Source of the DNA: Thermoplasmata archaeon
GTDB lineage: Archaea; Thermoplasmatota; Thermoplasmata; Thermoplasmatales; ARK-15
Reading direction: 5' to 3'
DNA length: 36,177 bases
Assembly: GCA_023261755.1 (NCBI GenBank)
Contig: JAGDXS010000030.1
Coordinates: 1-36,177 of the forward strand
In this document: positions 17,937 through 28,436 of the stretch, piece after piece
Layout of the letters: every line of letters begins with the position of its first letter
Numbering within the stretch: position 1 is the first letter of the stretch
Program-made: the position numbers and the translations under genes
The notes under the pieces: model-generated
Database searches by the model: none
Told to the model about the DNA's origin: nothing
Seen by the model: only the letters and a program-made list of their open reading frames with translations

Positions 17937-19905
17937 TATTGATGTTGGGCAAAGGGTAACTTTATATTACAAAGAAAATGATAAAATAAAATATAAAACA
18001 GATGAATTTATCCCTGAAATTCTCCTTTTTGGAAATGAAGAACAGTTAGAATCACTTTACAATGAAAATATTCCGAATGTTATTTATGTTAAAAGCAAGA
18101 AGATAAATACGGTGAGTGAAGTTCTTGATGGTACAGCTATAGGCGTAAAACCATCATATTTTTTCCAGATCGCATCATTTCTCAACAAGTATTTTAATTA
18201 TTATAGTGTAAAAATGTTTAACGTTGATATTAGACTAAGTGTAAGATACATGGCTGAAAAATCAATATTTCCATTTATGGATAACAAGGAAAGATTTTCT
18301 GTACCCGATATTTCTGGAATTAAAATATTATATATTGAAAATAAAAATAATTATTTAAAAATTCAAAATAATGAAATTTATATCTATAATTATATGAAAA
18401 TAGAAGATCAAATTTTAGAGATTGATCCAGATATTATAATATTTCCTGGTGCAGATGAGATAATTTTAAAAATTTATGAAAAGGCAAGGAGAGATGGAAA
18501 ATACTTTAATTTAGGAAGACAAAAAGGATGGATTGAATTGAAATCCAGGGAATATTTTTCATACGGAAGGGAATTTTACAAAGAAAAAGCATTGATACCT
18601 AAAGGTAGAATATTGATAGACCCGGATTCAAGTTTCATATTTAGGGAAGGAGGATTGGAAGGTGTTATTATGACATCACGCGTATCATCTTTGCCTGCAT
18701 CTTACGCAGCCAGGGCAACTCCTGGAACTCTTGTATCAACACTTGAGGTATATGAAGCTCTGAGAAAAGGTATTGCTGTACCATACCATAAATATGAATC
18801 AGAAAGGGAGAAAACTATAGAACAATTGATAAAAGCTGACAGGGGAGGAATAGTTTATCAGCCAAGGCCAGGTATTTACTGGAATGTTAAGGAGTTTGAT
18901 TACACATCAATGTATCCTTCAATAATTGTGAGAAAGAATCTATCCATAGAAACTGTGAATAAAAATTGCACAAAATATGAAATTGTACCTGAAATTAATT
19001 ATACCATTTGTAAAGACAAACCAGGTTTTTTATCATCAGCACTTAAACCTTTGCTTGAACTAAGAATTAAAATGAAAAAGATGAAAAAATTTGAAAATAG
19101 ATATACAGGCATTGATAATGCTTTAAAATGGATGCTCGTAACATCATTTGGCTATACTGGATACAGGAATGCAAAATTTGGGTCAATTGAAATTCATGAA
19201 GCAATAAACGCTTATGCGAGAGAATATTTGCTCAAAGCCAAGGAAATACTTGAAAAGAATGGGTTTGAAATAATACATGGAATTGTCGATTCCTTATGGG
19301 TAGCAGGCAAAGGAAATGCTGAAAATATTGTTAATGAAATTAATGAAATCACAGGTCTTGATATGGATTTTTCTGGAGATTATTTTTGGATGAAAATAAT
19401 TCCAGAAAAGAGTGAAATTTCAATCGGTGCTCCTGGTAAATATATTGCACTTTCAGAAAATGGTGATTTTAAGGTAAGGGGGATAATGCTAAGGAGAGGA
19501 GATGTTCCTGACATAATAAAGGATTTTCAGAATGATGCATTAAAAATTTTAAATGAATTGAAAAGTGAAGATAATCTAGAAAAAATTAGAATTTCCTTAA
19601 AGAATATTTTCCTTAGCTACAAAGAAAAAATAGAAAGAAGGTCAGTTGAAAAAGAAAAATTCCTGATTGAAAAAAGGGTGAATAAATATCCATGGGAATA
19701 TAGTTTGAAAACAGCTGAATACATTCTTCTTGAAAATTTTTATGAAAAAGGTGAAATAAAGCATCCAGGTGAAAAGATAAGATATATGGTTTATTCAATT
19801 GATCCAATAAGGGCTGTGGAAGACTCAAGGATAAAAAATTTTGATTATTCAGTTCAATTCTATTTAAAATATCTAAGGGAAGCTTATAATGAAATACTGC
19901 CTTAA
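17923..19905 (+). CDS. polB2: Divergent family-B DNA polymerase, PolB2-like
   Basis: Motif A KEFDYTSMYPSIIVRKNLS, motif B NALKWMLVTSFGYTGYRNAKFG, variant motif C IHGIVDSLWV (canonical YGDTDS). No recognisable exonuclease FDIE motif in the N-terminal half. Confidence 0.85.
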   Translation: MVLIDIDVGQRVTLYYKENDKIKYKTDEFIPEILLFGNEEQLESLYNENIPNVIYVKSKKINTVSEVLDGTAIGVKPSYFFQIASFLNKYFNYYSVKMFNVDIRLSVRYMAEKSIFPFMDNKERFSVPDISGIKILYIENKNNYLKIQNNEIYIYNYMKIEDQILEIDPDIIIFPGADEIILKIYEKARRDGKYFNLGRQKGWIELKSREYFSYGREFYKEKALIPKGRILIDPDSSFIFREGGLEGVIMTSRVSSLPASYAARATPGTLVSTLEVYEALRKGIAVPYHKYESEREKTIEQLIKADRGGIVYQPRPGIYWNVKEFDYTSMYPSIIVRKNLSIETVNKNCTKYEIVPEINYTICKDKPGFLSSALKPLLELRIKMKKMKKFENRYTGIDNALKWMLVTSFGYTGYRNAKFGSIEIHEAINAYAREYLLKAKEILEKNGFEIIHGIVDSLWVAGKGNAENIVNEINEITGLDMDFSGDYFWMKIIPEKSEISIGAPGKYIALSENGDFKVRGIMLRRGDVPDIIKDFQNDALKILNELKSEDNLEKIRISLKNIFLSYKEKIERRSVEKEKFLIEKRVNKYPWEYSLKTAEYILLENFYEKGEIKHPGEKIRYMVYSIDPIRAVEDSRIKNFDYSVQFYLKYLREAYNEILP

Positions 19906-19951
19906 ATATAAAAAAATGGAAAAATACTTTAATTTATAATAAATACAAATT

Positions 19952-21103
19952 ATGATAAAAATGCAATATGAGGATGAAATTATAGATTTGTCAAAAAAGA
20001 TTTATCAATATGCTGAGCTAGGAAGTGAGGAATATAAATCTTCTAGCTTGATAGCAGAATCACTAAGATTGCATGGCTTTAAGATAATTTTTCCATATAT
20101 GAATATGGAAACAGCTTTCAGAGCTGAGTGGGGAAAAGGAGAACCAGCTGTCGGTATTCTTGCTGAATATGACGCTTTGCCAAATGGCCATTCCTGTGGC
20201 CATAATCTTATAGCTGCCTGGGCTTTTGGTACAGCAATTAATCTTAAAGATTCAATAAAAAAAGGTAGGATAGTTGTTTTTGGCACTCCTGCTGAAGAGG
20301 GTATTGGAAAATATGCTGGTAGTAAAGCAATAATGGCAAAGGCAGGCGCCTTTAAGGACATTGATTTTGTAGTTGGAATGCACCCTGATGATTCATGGAA
20401 CGTTGGAGCAAAGGCACTAGCAGATATTACAATATTGGCTGTATTCAATGGTAAGGCATCCCATATGGCAGATTCACCTGAAAAGGGAGTAAATGCACTT
20501 GATGCTGCTGTGACTGCCTATGTTGGTATAAATAATTTAAGAAGCTGGATAAAGAATGATAAACATGCTGTCATAGGCATGGTGTTTAGGGAATGTGGGA
20601 ATGCAACTAATGTTGTTCCAGAGAAGGCATCATTGGAAATAGATTTAAGGTCTAGTTCAGGCGAATTTCTTCAATTGCTTTTGGAAAAGGTAAAAAATTT
20701 GCTTAAAAATGTGGCTTCTGCCTTTGGCGCAAATATTGAAATAAAAGAAATTACACCTTTATATGAAAATTATAAATCAAATAGAATTATAAATAAAGTT
20801 CTTGAAGAATCTCTAAATCAATTCGGTATTTCGCCTAAAAACTTGGATTTAATAAATTCTGTAGGATCAGGGAGCACGGATGAAGCAAATGTAAGTAAAG
20901 TAGTTCCCACAGGTCATCTGGATATAAAAATAGGTTTTCCAGGTATTGCAGGTCATTCGGATGATTTCAGGATTGCTGCAAATCCTGTAAATGCAAAAGA
21001 ATCTTTGATAATTTCAATTGAAGCCACTGTGAATGCAATTAAAAAAATCATGGAAAATGAAAATATTCTAAAAGAAATTAAAAAGGAATTTAATCAACCA
21101 TGA
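19952..21103 (+). CDS. M20 family amidohydrolase/peptidase
   Basis: AILAEYDALPNGHSCGHNLIAAWAFG, GTPAEEGIGKYAGS, GMHPDDSW, ASHMADSPEKGVNALDA. Confidence 0.88.
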   Translation: MIKMQYEDEIIDLSKKIYQYAELGSEEYKSSSLIAESLRLHGFKIIFPYMNMETAFRAEWGKGEPAVGILAEYDALPNGHSCGHNLIAAWAFGTAINLKDSIKKGRIVVFGTPAEEGIGKYAGSKAIMAKAGAFKDIDFVVGMHPDDSWNVGAKALADITILAVFNGKASHMADSPEKGVNALDAAVTAYVGINNLRSWIKNDKHAVIGMVFRECGNATNVVPEKASLEIDLRSSSGEFLQLLLEKVKNLLKNVASAFGANIEIKEITPLYENYKSNRIINKVLEESLNQFGISPKNLDLINSVGSGSTDEANVSKVVPTGHLDIKIGFPGIAGHSDDFRIAANPVNAKESLIISIEATVNAIKKIMENENILKEIKKEFNQP

Positions 21104-22758
21104 GCATAGTATCCATTCACAAAATCTGATACAAAAACATTAACAAAACCAAATCTTTCGAATTGGACTAGCTCATTTTTTATTTTAAGTATTTTAGGCT
21201 CTGCAAGGCCATTTACAATGTTGCCATCAGGCATTTCAACAATGCATTTTACTGAATTTTCAGGTACCCAATGTATGATCTTCAATTTTTTAACGAGGCT
21301 TAAATCATTGTTTAAAAATTTTAAGCTATTGTTTTCAAATTCAAAATTTCCTAGATCTTTTAATCTTATCATTTCATTATTTTTTAAATTATTATAATCT
21401 GAATCTGAAATATATATATTGAAATTCTTTCCAAGTTGGTACTCCCTAAATCCAAGTTCCTGATGGCTAGGATGTAGAGGTGCTTTTGATTTAAGCTCAA
21501 TATCGCTTGAAACGCTTAATTTATTGGGATTCCATACGAAAAAGTATCTTTTTGTTCTTCCATCCACTATTGTTCTATTATATGAATACAGATTTTCCCA
21601 AGAAAAAATTATGTCAACATCCTTAATTCCTGCATCAACCCAATATTTCCTTATCGCCTGTGGATCGATACCCCTTTTCTTTATTGCAAGAAGTGTTCCT
21701 AATCTTACATCATCCCAACCTTTGAATGTACCATCCCTTATTCCCTTTTTTATTATGGATGTTTTTAAAATGGATCCTTCAATTTTCACCTTTCCATAAT
21801 GAATGTACACAGGTTTTTTCCAATTAAAATAGTCAAATATGTAAATCTGCCTGTAAGTATTGTTAAGATGATCCTTTCCTCTTAGTACATGTGTAAGACC
21901 AAGCTCATGATCATCTATTGCAACTGAAAAATTCATCAATGGGTACACAATATATTTTTGACCTATTCTTGGATGTATTGCTTTTCTTATTATCCTGAAT
22001 GCAGCCCAATCCCTAATGGCAGGATTCGGATGGTTTAAATCTGTCTTTACAACATATACCGCTTCCCTATCATCATATTTTCCGGAAAGCATATTATCCC
22101 ATCTTTCAAGATGAATTGATGCATCTGCATCCCTATCGGGGCAGGGTTTCCTTGCTATTTTCAATTTTCTCCATTCTTTTTCATCACATAATGTTATGTA
22201 TGCTTTCCCCATTTCAATGAGATTTTTTGCATATTTATAATAAAGATCAAACCTGTCCGATTGAATTACTATTTCATGAATTTTAACTTCAAGATAATTA
22301 AGATCATCTTTAATCATATCATAAGCATAATTTTCAACATTGAGAGGATTAGTATCCTCTATCCTAAGAATTAATCTACCACCATATCTCTTTACATATT
22401 CATCATTCAATATTGCCATCCTTGAATGTCCTATATGCAAAGGTCCAGAAGGTGAAGGCGCAAGCCTCATCACTACCTCGCCTTTCACATCAGGAAGATC
22501 GGGTAATGCTTTCTTTTCAACCACTTTTTTCTTCTCCAATGCTTCTGGAAAAATCTCAATAAGCTCAGATTTTTGCCTTTCCTGGTCCATATTATTTACT
22601 TCTTCAACAATCTTTTTTATAATGGGTATTAAATCCTTTATAGAATTTTTTAATGATGGATTGGATGCAAGTATTTTACCCAAAACACTCTTTTCATCAG
22701 CCTTGCCTCCATGTTCAACTGCGTTCTGTAGAGCGTATTTTCTAATTTCATTTTCCAT
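21094..22758 (-). CDS. gltX: Glutamyl-tRNA synthetase (archaeal type)
   Basis: MRLAPSPSGPLHIGHSRMAILN (HIGH motif), LRIEDTNP, VLRGKDHLNNTYRQIYIFDYFNW, KMSKS-like ILKTSIIKKG. ATG 22758 is preferred over TTG 22770. Confidence 0.93.
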   Translation of the reverse strand: MENEIRKYALQNAVEHGGKADEKSVLGKILASNPSLKNSIKDLIPIIKKIVEEVNNMDQERQKSELIEIFPEALEKKKVVEKKALPDLPDVKGEVVMRLAPSPSGPLHIGHSRMAILNDEYVKRYGGRLILRIEDTNPLNVENYAYDMIKDDLNYLEVKIHEIVIQSDRFDLYYKYAKNLIEMGKAYITLCDEKEWRKLKIARKPCPDRDADASIHLERWDNMLSGKYDDREAVYVVKTDLNHPNPAIRDWAAFRIIRKAIHPRIGQKYIVYPLMNFSVAIDDHELGLTHVLRGKDHLNNTYRQIYIFDYFNWKKPVYIHYGKVKIEGSILKTSIIKKGIRDGTFKGWDDVRLGTLLAIKKRGIDPQAIRKYWVDAGIKDVDIIFSWENLYSYNRTIVDGRTKRYFFVWNPNKLSVSSDIELKSKAPLHPSHQELGFREYQLGKNFNIYISDSDYNNLKNNEMIRLKDLGNFEFENNSLKFLNNDLSLVKKLKIIHWVPENSVKCIVEMPDGNIVNGLAEPKILKIKNELVQFERFGFVNVFVSDFVNGYYAHG

Positions 22759-23722
22759 CGGAATCACCAATTATTTTTTCTATTCTGCTTAATAATTCAT
22801 TTAGATTTATTTTTTCCTTTGCGGAAATTTTTATTCTAGATGAATCAGATTTAAAAATATCTACCTTGTTTTCTATGTCTAGAATATTAGATTGAAAGTT
22901 ATTTTTTATATCTTCCAGTAGAGAAATCTGTTTTTTCATCGGATATCCGCAAGTTTCGCTTGGGTCAAGCACAAATATTATTATGTCTGCAAGATGCTTT
23001 ATAGCAAGTATCGCCTGTTTTTCCATATCATTCCTTTCATTGAATGGTCTGTCAAGCAATCCAGGCGTATCTATTATCTGAACTTTAATATGACCAAAAT
23101 ATCTGTGACCAATAAGTATGCCTTTTGTGGTAAAAGGGTATGGTGCTATTTCAGGCTTTGCTGATGAAATTGATTTCACAAGCTCAGATTTTCCCACATT
23201 TGGAAATCCTGCCACCACTATTGTAAAAAGTTCAGGATCCACATCAGGAACATTTATTAACTTCGATCTTGCAATTTTTAAATAATCAAGATCCTTGTTT
23301 ATTCCATCAATAAAGGATGAGAACCTACCGAAGTATGAATTCATTATTTTAGAAAAATCATCCATTTCCCTTGTTTTTTCAAGATCTTTGATTGTTTTTG
23401 TAGTCAATTTTACAATACTGTCCCTGCACCATTTAATTGATCCAAGTGCCATTTTATATTTGTCCCTGTCAACTAGTATTTCAACAAGCTCCTTGTGAAA
23501 TGGATCAAGATCACTTAAATTCGGAAATTTTTTTAAGTATGAATCTAAAGTTTCCTTTGCACTTTTTTCCATAGATTTCAATTTATTTATATCCCAGTTT
23601 CTAAACATGGCTACTTTGTCTGGGTGCTTTGCCATGGAAATTTTCTTTGATCTCCTAAAACTCTTGTCTATTATTTCCTTTGAAGACAGGACCTGGGGTA
23701 TCTTTGAAAAAATGTAATTCAC
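22748..23722 (-). CDS. NOG1-like GTPase
   Basis: NOG1 N-terminal domain; G1 AGFPNVGKSELVKSIS, G3 IQIIDTPGLLDRPFNERNDMEKQAI; GTG start. Confidence 0.88.
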   Translation of the reverse strand: MNYIFSKIPQVLSSKEIIDKSFRRSKKISMAKHPDKVAMFRNWDINKLKSMEKSAKETLDSYLKKFPNLSDLDPFHKELVEILVDRDKYKMALGSIKWCRDSIVKLTTKTIKDLEKTREMDDFSKIMNSYFGRFSSFIDGINKDLDYLKIARSKLINVPDVDPELFTIVVAGFPNVGKSELVKSISSAKPEIAPYPFTTKGILIGHRYFGHIKVQIIDTPGLLDRPFNERNDMEKQAILAIKHLADIIIFVLDPSETCGYPMKKQISLLEDIKNNFQSNILDIENKVDIFKSDSSRIKISAKEKINLNELLSRIEKIIGDSDGK

Positions 23723-23734
23723 TTTTCCTTCCTC

Positions 23735-23980
23735 TTATTTAAAGTACGAGGGTATCTCTTCCCTCTTTTCATTCACTTTTGCCAATTCTATTATATCTAT
23801 TGCGCTAATTGAATTTACAGGTATTATTCTATATTTACCTTCAACCTCTTCCGTTTCAATGACCATCGCTGATTCCTCTCCAAGGTTAATAAAACCTGCA
23901 AATTTTCCTTGCGTTATACTTATTTTTTCGTGATCACCTATTATATACACTTTACAAACAGTACCCATTGTTAAATCCAT
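23735..23980 (-). CDS. Small conserved-looking protein of unknown function (81 aa)
   Basis: Complete ORF whose 3' neighbour is NOG1; start overlaps the stop of the HTH gene at 23980; beta-rich sequence. Confidence 0.65.
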   Translation of the reverse strand: MDLTMGTVCKVYIIGDHEKISITQGKFAGFINLGEESAMVIETEEVEGKYRIIPVNSISAIDIIELAKVNEKREEIPSYFK

Positions 23981-24417
23981 TATTTTTTCACCCCTAACAT
24001 TTTTTCAATATTTTCTATCCTTTTTCTATAATGTTCCATAGCAATTTTTACATTTGCTTCAACAAAATTCCATGATGATGATAGGCTCCCATATCTAAGC
24101 CTGTATTTTTTCAGTTTACCATCTAGTTCCTCTTCAAGAATATCAAGGCTCTTCAATCTATTTAGATGCCTGTAAAGTGTGGGTCTGGTTGTTTCAAGCA
24201 TACCCATCAATTCCTCAGGGGTCCATGATCTATCAGATCTAAGAAGAAAGCATTCCTTGAATAATCTGTACGGTACACTTTTTTTAATATTTTCAAGATC
24301 ATTTATATCCTTAATTTCAGGCAAATAACCTATGCTGGAAAGAAAATCAGCTAACTCTGCATCTGGATCACTTTCCATTCCGCCTGTTCCCTTAAGCTTT
24401 ATCTGTATTTCAAACAT
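23980..24417 (-). CDS. Winged-HTH transcriptional regulator
   Basis: RSWTPEELMGMLETTRPTLYRHLNRLKSLDILEEELDGKLKKYRLRYGSLS wHTH pattern. Confidence 0.75.
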   Translation of the reverse strand: MFEIQIKLKGTGGMESDPDAELADFLSSIGYLPEIKDINDLENIKKSVPYRLFKECFLLRSDRSWTPEELMGMLETTRPTLYRHLNRLKSLDILEEELDGKLKKYRLRYGSLSSSWNFVEANVKIAMEHYRKRIENIEKMLGVKK

Positions 24418-24488
24418 ATATTTACCTGTTTTCTTTAAGTGAATCTGTTTTAAATACTTTTTTATATGGAAAATAATTCCTTGTAATC

Positions 24489-25388
24489 ATGTTAGGAAAT
24501 GAAAAGCTTCCGGATATACAGGCAGAAAAACCACAATCAAATTATAAGTTAACTAGAGTGGGAGTAACAAACGTTGTTAAGCAGATAGTTGTTAAAAGAC
24601 CAAATAAAACTGTTTTTTTAACACCTACTATAAATCTTTTTGTGGATTTGCCTGCCACAAAAAAAGGTTCTGATATGTCAAGAAATATTGAAATCATTGA
24701 AGAAATAGTAGAAAAAAGTACCATGGCACCATGTTCAGGTATTGAGGAACTTGCTGAAAATATTGTGAAGCTGCTGATTAAAAAGCATACATATGCAAGT
24801 TACGCTGAAATTGAAATGCATGCAGATTATTTTCTTGAGAGAGAAAATCCTTCAGGAAAGAGGAGCCAGGAAAGATATGTATTATTTTCAAGGGCAATAA
24901 TGGATCATGGAACAATTAGAAAAATGCTGGGTGTTAAAGTGACGGGGATTACGGTCTGTCCATGCGCCATGGAAACTGTTAGATCAGTATTAAAGGATAA
25001 ATATCCTGATTATGCAAAGTTCTTGAATGAAATACCGGTGGTTTCACATAACCAGAGGAATAATACAACAATAATGGTGGAAGTTCCAGAAGGCTATAGC
25101 ATAGAGGCAAATGATCTTATTGAAATAGCTGAGAATGCAATGTCCAGCCCAACCTATGAAATATTGAAAAGAAAGGATGAGGAGGAGGTAGTGTACAGAG
25201 CACACACGAATCCAAAGTTTGTGGAGGATGTTGTAAGGGATGTTTTAAAGCAAATTTCAAAGAAATATTCAAACTTTCCAAAAGATACGCTAATTACTGT
25301 AAGATCTGAAAGTGAAGAGAGCATCCATAAACACAATGCATTTGCCGAAAGGATAAGCACCCTTGGAGAAATTCTCAATAACGAATAA
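24489..25388 (+). CDS. mptA: GTP cyclohydrolase MptA/FolE2 (type IB)
   Basis: YKLTRVGVTNVVKQIVVKRP, DLPATKKGSDMSRN, VKVTGITVCPCAMETVR, SHNQRNNTTIMVEVPEG. Confidence 0.93.
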   Translation: MLGNEKLPDIQAEKPQSNYKLTRVGVTNVVKQIVVKRPNKTVFLTPTINLFVDLPATKKGSDMSRNIEIIEEIVEKSTMAPCSGIEELAENIVKLLIKKHTYASYAEIEMHADYFLERENPSGKRSQERYVLFSRAIMDHGTIRKMLGVKVTGITVCPCAMETVRSVLKDKYPDYAKFLNEIPVVSHNQRNNTTIMVEVPEGYSIEANDLIEIAENAMSSPTYEILKRKDEEEVVYRAHTNPKFVEDVVRDVLKQISKKYSNFPKDTLITVRSESEESIHKHNAFAERISTLGEILNNE

Positions 25389-25395
25389 TCGATTA

Positions 25396-25405
25396 TTTTA
25401 TATAA
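25396..25405 (+). promoter_or_regulatory. TATA-like box for top6B (leaderless-type spacing)
   Basis: TTTTATATAA ends about 22 nt upstream of the ATG at 25427. Confidence 0.5.
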
Positions 25406-25426
25406 TTGAAATTTTTCTTTTTTTCC

Positions 25427-27358
25427 ATGGATATTGCTGAGGATCTTGCTAAAAAGCAAAAGGAAATATCGATTGCTGAATTTTTTGAAAAAAATAAGCA
25501 GATCCTTGGCTTTGACTCGCCACAGAAGGCCCTGGTAATGGCGGTTAAGGAGGCAGTGGACAATTCTCTAGATGCATGTGAGGATGCAAGAATATTACCC
25601 GAGATTTATGTTACAATAGAAAGGGTAGAAAAGGATGAATATAAATTAACAGTTGAAGATAATGGTCCAGGAATTGTGAGGCGTGAGGTACCTAAGGTGT
25701 TCGGTCAATTTCTTTATGGATCCAGATTTCATGCTGTACGTCAAACAAGGGGGCAGCAGGGTATAGGTATATCTGCAGTAGTTCTCTATGGGCAGCTTAC
25801 AACGGGTAAACCTGTTAAAATAGAAACAAAAATAGCATCTGAAGATGTTGGTTACGTTTTTGAGATTTTAATTGATACTATAAAAAATAGAGCAAATGTT
25901 CTAAGGGAAGAACCTGCTATATTGAATAAAAAGAGTGGTGTAAAAATTGAAGTTAATCTTAAAGCTAAATATGTAAAGGGAAAGCAGAGTGTAATTGATT
26001 ATTTGCAGAATACAGCTATTGTTAATCCGCATGCAACTATAATTTTTAATGATCCAGATGGTCTTAAAATTAAATATGAAAGGGTATGGGATCAGCCGAT
26101 AGAGCCACCTAAGGAAACTAAGCCACACCCCTTAGGCGTTGAAATAGGAGAAATAATGAAAATTGCATCTTTAACAAATGCAAAAAAAATATCCACATTC
26201 CTAACTGGGGAATTCAGCAGAATAAGCAATAATCTAGCCATGGAAATTTGTAAAATATCTGGAATAGATTCTGAAAAGGATCCAAAAAAATTAACATTGA
26301 ATGAAATTAAAGCTTTAAAGGATGCTTTTACAAAGGTAAAAATACTTCCACCATCATCCGAATCATTAAGTCCCATAGGTGATACTCTTATAAAGAAAGG
26401 GTTGAAAAATGTTCTAGGGGAACTTAGGCCAAGTTTTTACTCAATCCCTGTTACAAGGAATCCATCAGTCTATTCAGGAAATCCATTTGTTGTTGAAGTA
26501 GGTTTGGTATATGGAGGTAACATACCACAGGATGAACCTGTAAAAATATTAAGATTTGCAAACAGAGTGCCTTTACTATATCAGGCAGGATCTTGTGCAT
26601 TAACAAGGGCAGTAGAAAGCATTGACTGGAGAAAATATGGTCTTGAACAGAGAGGAGGCCAAGGAATTCCCGTTGGGCCGATGATCATTCTTATACATAT
26701 AGGATCCACAAGGGTGCCTTATACATCAGAAGCAAAGGAGGCAATTGCTGAAATACCTGAAATAATGAATGAACTTGACCTTGCACTTAAGGAATCTGCA
26801 AGACAAATTAGAACATTTTTAATCAAGAAGGAAGTAAAGACGAAGCTAACTGAAAAATTCTTCCTTGTCCAGAAAATTCTTCCAAAAATTGCTGAAAAAA
26901 GCTCTATAATTTTGCAGAAGCCTGTACCAAAGCTTGAACCTGTAATTACGAAAATTATGAATGTTGTCTGGATAGATGAAAAAATAGAACAAAATAAGGG
27001 AAGTGCAAAGATAAAGGTATCTGTATCAAATTTCACCCCTGAAAAAAAATCTTTTAAATTGTATGGGGACATATCTGAGGGCAAAATAGAAGTTAAATCA
27101 ATTAAACCATTCGGTAATTATGATGAAAAAAATGATTACATATTATGGGAAATAAATGACCTTGAACCATTAAAAGAAATAAATCTGGAATTTACTGTTT
27201 ATGATCTAAAGTCAGAATATGGAGAATCTGTATATTATATTGAAGGAATAAACCCTGTTTATGTTGTGGGCGCTGAACCACTCCCAGGTGATTGGAACAT
27301 CGAAGCACTTAGATCCATAATTGAAGAAGAGGAGGAAGAAGAGAATGGAGAAGAATAG
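25427..27358 (+). CDS. top6B: DNA topoisomerase VI subunit B
   Basis: GHKL ATPase: [78 protein letters not shown] 25427 is preferred over TTG 25406 on promoter spacing. Confidence 0.97.
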   Translation: MDIAEDLAKKQKEISIAEFFEKNKQILGFDSPQKALVMAVKEAVDNSLDACEDARILPEIYVTIERVEKDEYKLTVEDNGPGIVRREVPKVFGQFLYGSRFHAVRQTRGQQGIGISAVVLYGQLTTGKPVKIETKIASEDVGYVFEILIDTIKNRANVLREEPAILNKKSGVKIEVNLKAKYVKGKQSVIDYLQNTAIVNPHATIIFNDPDGLKIKYERVWDQPIEPPKETKPHPLGVEIGEIMKIASLTNAKKISTFLTGEFSRISNNLAMEICKISGIDSEKDPKKLTLNEIKALKDAFTKVKILPPSSESLSPIGDTLIKKGLKNVLGELRPSFYSIPVTRNPSVYSGNPFVVEVGLVYGGNIPQDEPVKILRFANRVPLLYQAGSCALTRAVESIDWRKYGLEQRGGQGIPVGPMIILIHIGSTRVPYTSEAKEAIAEIPEIMNELDLALKESARQIRTFLIKKEVKTKLTEKFFLVQKILPKIAEKSSIILQKPVPKLEPVITKIMNVVWIDEKIEQNKGSAKIKVSVSNFTPEKKSFKLYGDISEGKIEVKSIKPFGNYDEKNDYILWEINDLEPLKEINLEFTVYDLKSEYGESVYYIEGINPVYVVGAEPLPGDWNIEALRSIIEEEEEEENGEE

Positions 27359-28436
27359 ATATGAGCTTGCACTTGAATCATTAAAAGATATTGTAAAAAA
27401 TATATACGAGCAGATGGAAATGGGTGAAATACCATCTATGGAATTGCCTGCAAGGAATAAGTATAATATTAAACTCGATCTTAAATCCGGTGTCTGGAAA
27501 TATGGTGATTCAAAAATAACAAGGACAGCAAAGAAAATAGATGGTGCATATACACTTTTAAGAACAATGTACATGATGGATTTTATCAGGGAGATGGTTG
27601 AAGAAAATAAATCATCTACTTTGAGGGAATTATACTATATTTCTGAAGGATGGGATCTTGCAAAATTCCATACACAGGATGAATCAAATAAGCTTGCAGA
27701 GGATCTTGAAATAATTACAAAATTTCTTAGAGAAGATTTTAAGCTCAGGCCTGAGGAGGATGGTGCTACAGTAATAGGAAACATCACATTCGAAGAAATA
27801 AATAGAAAAGGAAATCCGCAGAGGATTAATTGCAGGGATGATGTTGGCGATGCTGGATACGCAATCCCTTACAATGTTGAAAAAGAGAAGCTGAAAATCA
27901 TAGATTACGACGCTGATTTTGTACTCGCAATTGAAACTGGTGGTATGTTTGATAGATTGGTAGAAAATGGGTATGATGAAAAGGCTAGATCAATTCTTGT
28001 CCATTTAAAAGGGCAACCAGCGAGGAGCACAAGGCGTCTCCTAAAAAGACTAAACGAAGAACTTAATTTACCAATACTAGTTTTTACTGATGGTGATCCA
28101 TGGTCTTTCAGAATTTATGCAAGCGTTGCCTATGGTGCCATAAAGACTGCGCATTTATCAGAATATCTGGCGACACCAACAGCTGAATTCATTGGAATTA
28201 CAGCAAGCGATATAGTCAACTATGATTTGCCTACGGACAAATTAAATGATAAGGATATTCAGGCATTGAATGCTGAGCTCACTGACCCCAGGTTTAATAC
28301 GCAGTTCTGGAAAAATGAAATTGAACTTATGCTTAAACTAGGTAGAAAGGCTGAACAGCAGGCACTAGCAAAATATGGTTTGAATTATGTTACAGATGTT
28401 TACCTTCCAGAAAAGGTATCGGAGCTAGGAATATGA
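27345..28436 (+). CDS. top6A: DNA topoisomerase VI subunit A (Spo11-like)
   Basis: [12 protein letters not shown] (5Y-CAP active Tyr), [62 protein letters not shown] 27345 with GGAGG SD, overlapping top6B. Confidence 0.97.
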   Translation: MEKNRYELALESLKDIVKNIYEQMEMGEIPSMELPARNKYNIKLDLKSGVWKYGDSKITRTAKKIDGAYTLLRTMYMMDFIREMVEENKSSTLRELYYISEGWDLAKFHTQDESNKLAEDLEIITKFLREDFKLRPEEDGATVIGNITFEEINRKGNPQRINCRDDVGDAGYAIPYNVEKEKLKIIDYDADFVLAIETGGMFDRLVENGYDEKARSILVHLKGQPARSTRRLLKRLNEELNLPILVFTDGDPWSFRIYASVAYGAIKTAHLSEYLATPTAEFIGITASDIVNYDLPTDKLNDKDIQALNAELTDPRFNTQFWKNEIELMLKLGRKAEQQALAKYGLNYVTDVYLPEKVSELGI

